Shown piece after piece: positions 56,720 through 64,000 of a DNA stretch of 64,000 nt. The stretch is from Brasenia schreberi (lineage: Eukaryota > Streptophyta > Magnoliopsida > Nymphaeales > Cabombaceae): contig JAYKKT010000061.1 in assembly GCA_036023115.1 (NCBI GenBank), positions 11,777,501-11,841,500 on the forward strand, given 5' to 3'. The stretch's first letter is position 1, and every line of letters starts with the position of its first letter. A program made the position numbers and the translations under genes. The notes beneath the pieces are model-generated. The model was not told the origin of the DNA, did no database searches, and saw only the letters and a program-made list of their open reading frames with translations.

Positions 56720-57110
56720 TGAAGATCAATTGGTAGATATTCTTACAAAACAGTTGTAGCTAATGGGTTAAAGAAAACTCTCGACAAGTTTGGTGTTTCA
56801 AGTCTTCAAGACCCATATTGAGGGGACGTGTTGAAGATTGAATTAATATTCATGTTTCTGCATTGTTTTTATGTTTCTATAATTAGAATTATGTAAGTAG
56901 GTCGTATGGATCCCAATGGATCAAAATCTAATATATTTGGAGCCGAGTATAATTAGTGTCACTAATCAAGGACAATTTAGTCTTTAAGTTACAATCCTAT
57001 ATAAATAATGACCTAAGTGTACTTAGTGTTTTAAGCAAAGGATTAAAGAGAGAGGTTGCGGTTGCCATGGAGGCACCGACTCCTTGCTTCAAAGATCTCG
57101 TCCATTGATG
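56720..57110 (+). mobile_element. copia RNase H tail and 3' LTR, plus strand
   Basis: 56722-56822 reads a decayed HVRCEDQLVDILTKQL and DPYxGG tail, followed by GAGGGGACG as polypurine tract. The LTR begins TGTTGAAGATTGAATT at 56829. TATA-like CCTATATAAATAATG lies near 56996. The LTR end near 57100 is uncertain. Confidence 0.6.
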
Positions 57111-57310
57111 AACGTATTAATTTTCTACAAGATGTACTACGACAATAAGAGTATCGTGTATATTGCACACAAAAACACCTTTCACGAGCATACAAAACAT
57201 ATTGAAATGTATTATCACATGTCTGAGAAGAATATCTACAAGGAAATCTTGATATCATATATGTTCAAATTGAGTATCAACTTGCAAATATATTCACTAA
57301 TGATCTTCCA
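57105..57310 (+). pseudogene. second copia RNase H fragment
   Basis: The frame YYDNKSIVYIAHKNTFHEHTK followed by HIEMYYHMSEKNIYKEI matches the copia RNase H segment that should lie upstream of the 56.7-kb tail, yet it lies after the LTR. It is therefore a separate fragment or a rearrangement. Confidence 0.65.
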
Positions 57311-57445
57311 ACCAGTGTTGTTTGATGCTTATTGCATCGTGTATCATATCGTATCACTCTGTATTATAATTTAATACTAAAAAATTGGTAAAAAACCAAA
57401 AAGTTAAAAAAATAGGAAAAAATATGATAATTGCAAAGAATTCAT

Positions 57446-59359
57446 ACAACAACAACAACAACTAAGCCTTTTCCCATACTAGACAAGGTCGGCTACATGG
57501 ATTCTTTGTTTCCACATATCCCTATCTTGTGCCATGTTAGCAGTTAACTCCCAATAAGCTAGATTGTTCTTTATTGTTTCTTTCCAACACTTTTGTGGTC
57601 GTCCTCTACCTCTTTTAATACTTTCCAAATTTAGTTTTTTTAACCTTCTTACAGGTTCTTCTTTTGATCTTCTTTCTATATGTCCAAACCATCTTAAACG
57701 ATGTTCTCTTATTTTATCCTCTATTGGTGCCACTCCTACTTTGTTTCTAATAACCTCATTATGTATACGGTCTATTCTTGTATGACCACTCATCAATCTC
57801 AACATCTTCATTTCTGTCACAGACATCTTTTGTACATGTTGATGATTAACTGATCAACACTCAGAACCATAAAACATGGCAGGCCTAATTGCTGCTCTAT
57901 AATATTTACCTTTTAATTTTAATGGTATCTTCTTATCACAAAGAATACCCGATGCTCCTCTCCATTTTAACCAACCAACATTAATTTTATGTGTAACATC
58001 TTCATCAATTCTTCCATCACTCTAAAAAATTGACCCTAGGTATTTAAAAATTTCCTTATGAGGAATGCAATATGTGCCAATTTTAATTTCTATGTCCTCT
58101 GAAGTAACCAAATGATTAAACTTACATTCCATATATTCTGTCTTTGTTCTACTAAGTCAGAGGCCTTTACTTTCTAATGTTTCTCTCCATAGTTCCAATT
58201 TTCTATTAACTTTTTCCTTAGACTCCTCCACTAATACAATGTCATTTGCAAATAACATACACCAAGGTACTTGATCTTGAATATGTTTTGTTAACTCATC
58301 CATCACCGTTATAAATAAGTATGGACTTAAAGCTGATCCTTGATGTAACCCAATATTAACTTCAAAGAAGTCTATTGTTCCTTCATGAGTCCTCACACAT
58401 GTTTTTGCACCATCATACATGTCTCTTAAGGTTAATATATGTCAACGGGATACCTCTTTTTTCCAAAGTTCTTCAAAGAACCTCGCTCGGTACCCTATCA
58501 TAAGCTTTTTCTAGATCAATAAATATCATGTGAAGGTCTTTCTTTTTTGCTCTAAAATGTTCCATAAGACGTCTCAAAAGGTGAATCGCTCCAATAGTAG
58601 ATCTGCCTGGCATGAACCCAAATTGGTTCTTTGTTATACTTGATACTTGTCTTAACCTACGTTCGATAATTCTTTCCCATAATTTCATAGTATGACTCAT
58701 TAACTTGATACCTCGATAATTCGCACAATTTTGAATGTCTCCCTTGTTCTTATATATGGGTATAAGTGTACTTGCTCTCCATTTCTCGGGCATCTTTTGG
58801 TTTTTCCATATTTCATTAAATAGTCTTGTGAGCCAAGTGATTTCTATTTCTCCTAGTATTTTCCAAACTTCTATAGGAATATTATCTGGTCCTATCGATT
58901 TACCACCCTTCATTTGTTTAAGAGCCTCTTTGACTTCATTCTTTTGAATACGTCGGTAGAAATTATGGTTTATATACTTTTCTGAATTGGCTAAATCTCC
59001 TAAACTAATACTAACATCTTTATTTTCATTAAAAAGATCATAAAAATAGTTTTTCCATCTATTTCTTATATCATCATTTGTCACTAGAATTTTTTCATCC
59101 TCGTCCTCTAACATAATTAAGATCTTTAGTTTTCTTATCTCTAACCCTAGCTATCCTAAAAATATCTCTTTCACCCTTTCTTGAGTTGAGTTTTTTTTAT
59201 ATAAGTCCTCCCAAATCTTAGCTTTTGCTTTACTAACGGCCTTTTTTGCTTCCTTCTTTACTTTCTTATAAGCTTCTAAAGTTTCACTAGTTTTCTTAGC
59301 ATAATGTAATTTGTAACATGCCCTCTTTGCCTTGATTTTATTTTGTACTACTTCACTCC
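57446..59359 (-). mobile_element. RTE-clade LINE, 5'-truncated, split by a full-length RTE copy (continues 62618-62716)
   Basis: The (CAA)n run at 57446 marks the 3' end. The C-terminal domain (57826-57479) and RT (58420-58157, 59114-58473) are open pieces. The linker is cut at 59359 by the insertion of the plus-strand copy and resumes at 62618 (TACTTCACTCCACCACC) to about 62716. The RT N-terminus carries [43 protein letters not shown] and [12 protein letters not shown]. Confidence 0.93.
58473..59114 (-). pseudogene. RTE LINE linker and RT N-terminus
   Basis: This is a 213-codon open piece: [68 protein letters not shown] and [10 protein letters not shown]. It holds RT blocks 0-3; the following blocks are in another frame at 58420-58157 (LHQGSALSPYLF, FANDIVLV with one catalytic Asp changed to Asn). 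Confidence 0.87.
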
Positions 59360-59469
59360 GCCCATGTAAGGGATCACCCTTGCATTTGCCGGTCCCAAGC
59401 CCGGATAAAGGAGGAGGGTTGTGTTAGGCTTCCGACAGCTAGCGTAAAACTTCGTCGGATTTTTACAAC

Positions 59470-59997
59470 ATGGATTACAAAAATTATGAGCATTGCTTTG
59501 GGGCGTCCCTGCCTAGCGACGTGCTGCAGAGCCCGAATGCAGTAAGAAGTAAGCAAGGGCCACTACATTTTCGCCCGAATGTAGTGAATCAATTGCAGAG
59601 AGGGTTTCCACATCATGGACGGGTGTGGGTAAAGAAGTTAGTCCCGCTACATTGCCGCCCGAATGTAGTGAAAATTTTTCAGAGAGGGTCTCCGCATTTT
59701 GATTATGGACGGATGCAGGGGGTAAGGAAGCTAGTCCTAGATAATAAGATTCGTATTGGTTCTTGGAATATCGGAACATTATCGGGTAAGCTAATGGAGG
59801 TGGTAGATACTATGATTCAGAGAAAGATTCATATTCTATGTTTACAAGAGACAAAATGGGTTGGAGAAAAAGCAAAGGAGATAGAGGATACAGGTTTTAA
59901 ATTATGGTACTCAGGTAAAGAAAAGGCTCGAAACGGAGTTGGTATTATCATAAATAAAGATTTAAAGGAGTGTAGTAGACATACAATGATATGGTGA
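59470..59997 (+). pseudogene. RTE LINE N-terminal repeat region and endonuclease N-terminus
   Basis: 175 codons. Residues about 30-85 hold two in-frame repeats of about 28 residues ([16 protein letters not shown]... and VPLHCRPNVVKIFQRG...). The endonuclease starts after RKLVLDNKIRIGSWNIGTLSG, with LCLQETKW (catalytic Glu) and GVGIIINKDLKE. A frameshift at about 59998 separates it from the GDLN block. Confidence 0.88.
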
Positions 59998-60460
59998 CCG
60001 AATCATGACATTGAAATTAGTGTTAGGAGTAGAGGTTTTGAATATAGTTTGTGCTTACGCACCCCATGTAGGACTAGAAGATAGTATAAAGACAGTTTTT
60101 TGGGAAGAGTTAGATAAGGTGTTTCAAAAGATTCCACAAAGGGAGATGATTTGTTTAGGAGGAGATTTAAATGGACATGTCGGTAAAGAGGCATTAGGAT
60201 ATCAAGGGATTCATGGAAACTTTGGTTTTGGGGATATAAACGAGGAAGGTAGGGAGATTTTAAATTTTGCTATGGCATTTGATCTCTTTATAGTCAATAC
60301 AATCTTCAAAAAATGAGATGAACATTTAATTACTTATAAGAGTGGCTTATCACAAACATAAATTGATTACTTTATTTGTAGAAAAAAAGATAGAGCATGT
60401 TGTAAAGATTGTAAGGTAATTCCAGGAGAAAACTTAACCACCCAACATCGACTTTTAGTT

Positions 60461-61150
60461 ATGGATTTACAAATAAAAAAATGGACAAAGAAGAAAAGAG
60501 TGCATCGAGCTATTCAGACTAAATGGTGGAACCTCAAAAGCGAGAAAGAAGATATATTTAAACAGAAAGTCCTTCAAGGAGATGTTTGGAATTATGTTGG
60601 CACACCCTGTGATATGTGGAACAATATGGCTATACATATTAGGAAAGTGGCGAAAGATGTGTTAGGGGTATCTAAGGGAGGTGTACCGGTACAAAAAGAA
60701 GCTTGGTGGTGGAGTGAAGTAGTACAAAATAAAATCAAGGCAAAGAGGGCATGTTACAAATTACATTATGCTAAGAAAACTAGTGAAACTTTAGAAGCTT
60801 ATAAGAAAGCAAAGAAGGAAGCAAAAAAGGCCGTTAGTGAAGCAAAAGCTAAGATTTGGGAGGACTTATATAAAAAACTCAACTCAAAAGAGGGTGAAAG
60901 AGATATTTTTAGGATAGCTAGGGCTAGAGATAAGAAAACTAAAGATCTTAATTATGTTAGATGCATAAAAGACGAGGATGAAAAAATTTTAGTGGCAAAT
61001 GATGATATAAGAAATAGATGGAAAAACTATTTTTATAATCTTTTTAATGAAAATAAAGATGTTAGTATTAGTTTAGGAGATTTAGCCAATTCAGAAAAGT
61101 ATACCGACGTATTCAAAAGAATGAAGTCAAAGAGGCTCTTAAATATATGA
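60461..61150 (+). pseudogene. RTE LINE linker between endonuclease and RT
   Basis: 229 codons, rich in Lys and Glu ([20 protein letters not shown]), probably helical. Highly conserved residues are [27 protein letters not shown] and [15 protein letters not shown] deletion after NSEKY removes [12 protein letters not shown] residues and shifts the frame into the RT start. Confidence 0.85.
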
Positions 61151-61266
61151 AGAGTGGTAAATCGGTAGGACCAGATAATATTCCTATAGAAGTTTGGAAA
61201 ATACTAGGAGAAATAGGAATCACTTGGCTCACAAGACTATTTAATGAAATATGAAAAAACCAAAAG

Positions 61267-61914
61267 ATGCTCGAGGAATGGAGAGCAAGTACACTTATAC
61301 CCGTATATAAGAACAAGGGAGACATTCAAAATTGTGCGAATTATCGAGGTATCAAGTTAATGAGTCATACTATGAAATTATGGGAAAGAATTATCGAACG
61401 TAGGTTAAGACAAGTATCAAGTACAACAGAGAATCAATTTGGATTTATGCCAGGTAGATCTACTATTGAAGCGATTCACCTTTTGAGACGTCTTATGGAA
61501 CATTTTAGAGCAAAAAAGAAAGACCTTCACATGATATTTATTGATCTAGAAAAAGCTTATGATAGGGTAGCGAGGGAGGTTCTTTGGAGAACTTTGGAAA
61601 AAAGAGGTATCCCATTGACATATATTAACCTTATAAGAGACATGTATAATGGTGCAAAAACATGTGTGAGGACTCATGAAGGAACGACAGACTTCTTTGA
61701 AGTTAATATTGGGTTACATCAAGGATCAACTTTAAGTCCATACTTATTTATAATGGTGATGGATGAGTTAACAAAACATATTCAAGATGAAGTACCTTGG
61801 TGTATGTTATTTGCAGATGACATTGTATTAGTGGAGGAGTCCAAGGAAAAAGTTAATAGAAAATTGGAACTATGGAGAGAAACATTAGAAAACAAAGGCC
61901 TCCGACTTATTTGA
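61267..61914 (+). pseudogene. RTE LINE reverse transcriptase
   Basis: 215 codons covering RT blocks: [55 protein letters not shown] and [19 protein letters not shown]. All catalytic Asp are intact. It ends at a stop where the family reads [13 protein letters not shown] (here Ser has given way to a stop after LRLI). Confidence 0.9.
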
Positions 61915-62184
61915 ACAAAGACAGAATATATGGAATGTAAGTTTGATCATTTGGCTACTTCAGAGGACATAGAAATTAAAATTGGCACACATTGCATTCC
62001 CCAAAAGGAAAGTTTTAAATACCTAGGGTCAATTTTTCAAAGTGATGGAAGAATTGATGGAGATGTTACACATAGAATTAATGCTGGTTGGTTAAAATGA
62101 AGAGGAGCATCTGGTATTCTTTGTGATAAGAAGATACCATTAAAATTAAAAGGTAAATATTATAGAGCGGCAATTAGGCCTGCC

Positions 62185-62583
62185 ATGTTTTATGGTTCTG
62201 AGTGTTGGGCAGTTAATCATCAACATGTACAAAAGATGTCTGTGATAGAAATGAAGATGTTGAGATGGATGAGTGGTCATACAAGAAAAGACCGTATACA
62301 TAATGAGGTTATTAGAAACAAATTAGGAGTGGCACCAATAGAGGATAAAATGAGAGAACATCGTTTAAGATGGTTTGGACATATAGAAAGAAGATCAAAA
62401 GAAGAACCTGGAATAAGGTTAGAAAAACTAAATTTGGAAAGTATTAAAAGAGGTAGAGGACGACCACAAAAGTGTTGGAAAGAAACAATAAAGAATGATC
62501 TAGCTTATTGGGAGTTAACTGCTAACATGGCACACGATAGGGATATGTGGAAACAAAGAATCCATGTAGCCGACCCCGTCTAG
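62185..62583 (+). pseudogene. RTE LINE C-terminal domain
   Basis: 132 codons: [73 protein letters not shown] and [11 protein letters not shown] with a stop just before the (TTG)n tail. The sequence is conserved among all copies in the window. Confidence 0.9.
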
Positions 62584-62828
62584 TATGGGAAAAGGCTTAG
62601 TTGTTGTTGTTGTTTGTTACTTCACTCCACCACCAAGCTTCTTTTTGTGCCGGTACACCTCCCTTAGATACCCCTAACACATCTTTCGCAACTTTCCTAA
62701 TATGTATAGCCATATACAAAAATATAATACATATTCATCATTCACCATTCAATAATTATAAAAAGAATTACATATTTTGAACCAAAATCCTTAGAAAAAA
62801 TACAACTTTCATAATTAAAAAAATACAT

Positions 62829-63059
62829 TTACACATTGTATTCAGGATCATAAACTAAATAATCTTCATCTTCTTCTTGCTGAAGATCCTGAACACCTTC
62901 TGCTGCAAAATTAAAATCTTCATCTCCTTGATGATGTTGTTGTGCTTCTTCCAAATTAATCCATGCAATGTCTTCTTCGGTTAGGAGTGCATTTGCTTCC
63001 TCTAATATATCAAAATTATCTAAACTTATTGGATCAAATTGGTTTTCTTCTCTATTTAA
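62829..63059 (-). pseudogene. hAT-type transposase C-terminal tail (candidate)
   Basis: An uninterrupted minus-strand frame of about 76 codons ends in TAA at 62829. It reads ENQFDPISLDNFDILEEA, LLTEEDIAWINLEEAQQ and a very acidic end (QQEEDEDYLVYDPEYNV). The DPIxLDxI...LTxEDIxWI pattern resembles the tail that follows the hAT dimerisation domain. There is no start codon, and the segment is preceded by an AAAAAAG that could be a splice acceptor. It is isolated next to the LINE end. Confidence 0.5.
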
Positions 63060-63369
63060 CTTTTTTAATTACATAAAAGAAAGATAAGCAATTAGTAAAT
63101 AACATTAACAATTAAAGTCAAATAAAATATTGAATTGAATCTTTAAGTAATAACTAATAGAAGATTACTTCTGCCGGAGGCGCATGTTAAAGAACGTACT
63201 ATAATACGGACAATGAGGTAAAAAATATTTGATCTCTTATGAGGAATATCACTCAAAGAGGATCTGCCCTCGGTGGGGACAGTATATTCTCTTTTATTGA
63301 GAGAAGAGGATCGAAGGAATTTGGAAAAGGGAGAACAAAATTTGGTTAAAAGATCAGCATTCACTTAAA

Positions 63370-64000
63370 GATGTCAAACTAATTTTTCAATGAGGTAGAG
63401 GTTTTGCTAGAGGTCGAGAAACTAGTGACAGAAATAAATTAGAGTGTTCACATATGGGAAGAGAATGCATATATGCGACCAGTGTTGGGAAATTATTGAC
63501 AGACCGACTGACTATAAGGGATATGGGAGTCTTGTAGCAACCATTTTAGAGAGGAAGACTGAACCAGGTTTCATTGATGAAATGATCGACGGTAACTCTT
63601 ATTTTAATTATTCATGTCCTAAATTTTGGGTTATAGATTCTGGTGCTACTGATGACATGATAAGAGATAATTCAAGGTTGATGGGATACGAAAATGCTTC
63701 TCTACCACAATATGTGAAAGTTGCTAATAGATCCCTAGTTCAAATGGAAGGAAAGGGAGTGATATAACCCAAACATTTTAGACTAAATTCAGTGATTTAC
63801 ATTCTTAAATTTCCAGTTAATCTATTATCAGTTAGCTCTTTGATTAGAGACATGAATTGTTTATTCACTTTTTCTCCTTCTAGTTGTATTTTTCAGGATT
63901 TGAAGACGGAAAGGACATTTGATCGTGGTGAACTGAGGAATGTAAATCACTGAAAAAATTGGTGCCACTCCTAATAGTGGCACCTATAATTAGATATATC
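63370..64000 (+). mobile_element. Ty1/copia element, zinc knuckle to pre-integrase, running off the window
   Basis: The frame 63444-63767 reads GKRMHICDQCWEIIDRPTDYKGYG, a CCHC knuckle whose first two Cys are lost. It is followed by the protease core FWVIDSGATDDM (DSG intact) and VKVANRSLVQMEGKGVI. After a stop, LKFPVNLLSVSSLIRDMNC marks the pre-integrase region. The remainder lies beyond base 64000; the 5' side (63170-63370) is a decayed gag. Confidence 0.85.

Larger units (their letters stand above)
59360..62617 (+). mobile_element. full-length RTE-clade LINE (3.26 kb) nested head-to-head in another RTE LINE
   Basis: TACTTCACTCC is exact at 59349-59359 and 62618-62628. The copy starts GCCCATGTAAGGGATCACC and ends GGCTTAGTTGTTGTTGTTG. 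Open pieces in order are 59470-59997 (N-terminal repeat region and endonuclease N-terminus), 60005-60316 (endonuclease, GGDLNGHVG), 60461-61150 (linker), 61267-61914 (RT with FADDIVLV) and 62185-62583 (C-terminal domain). A few shifts and stops (near 59998, 60317, 60360, 61105, 61254, 61914 and 62099) keep it from being one ORF. Confidence 0.96.

Noticed and set aside
59360..59470. HDV-like ribozyme at the RTE 5' end
   Set aside because: Terminal stems are present, but I could not align the required nested double pseudoknot and catalytic C by eye; kept only as a hypothesis for testing.
1..64000. tRNA, rRNA, CRISPR or prokaryotic operon features
   Set aside because: None seen on either strand; only tRNA-like SINE boxes were noted.

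Overview
This window is nuclear DNA of a flowering plant. Two split genes with clear angiosperm relatives sit in a sea of LINE and LTR retrotransposons, microsatellites and AT-rich spacer. The species cannot be read from the sequence. Host genes with very long, transposon-packed introns would fit a medium to large, TE-rich genome; an early-diverging eudicot or magnoliid is only a weak guess.

Layout: (1) 1-2.4 kb is the gag-to-integrase part of a decayed Ty1/copia element on the minus strand, followed to about 4 kb by a GC-rich minisatellite and a plausible minus-strand promoter. (2) 4.22-15.21 kb is a four-exon minus-strand gene for a two-pass membrane protein of the At1g16860-like family (445 codons, intact). 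Its first intron is 8.2 kb and holds RTE LINE copies in both orientations. (3) 15.2-34.9 kb is intergenic: a SINE-like unit, a dispersed repeat pair, four RTE/L1 LINE regions (one full-length RTE with an 18-bp target duplication), a perfect 1,057-bp tandem duplication and L1-type debris. (4) From 35.0 kb a plus-strand nuclear gene for a plastid-type FAD oxidoreductase of the lycopene cyclase-like (At2g32640-like) family begins. Nine exons (368 codons) are resolved up to 53.14 kb and the 3' exons are not in the window. Its 10.6-kb sixth intron contains an LTR remnant, a minisatellite, RTE fragments and a copia element broken by a 735-bp hAT-like insertion. (5) 53.1-64 kb reads as the ninth intron or flank: nested RTE LINEs, a copia LTR, a hAT transposase tail and the start of another copia element.

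The dominant family is an RTE-clade LINE (endonuclease-RT, no RNase H seen, (TTG)n tail instead of poly(A)). At least thirteen copies or fragments are present. Several have exact target-site duplications, two are nested inside other copies, and one is an internally deleted 5'+3' miniature. Full-length copies have a structured 5' end and an in-frame 84-bp repeat with hairpin-forming arms. No rRNA, tRNA, CRISPR or prokaryotic features were seen. All family names come from recognition of motifs; no database search was possible.
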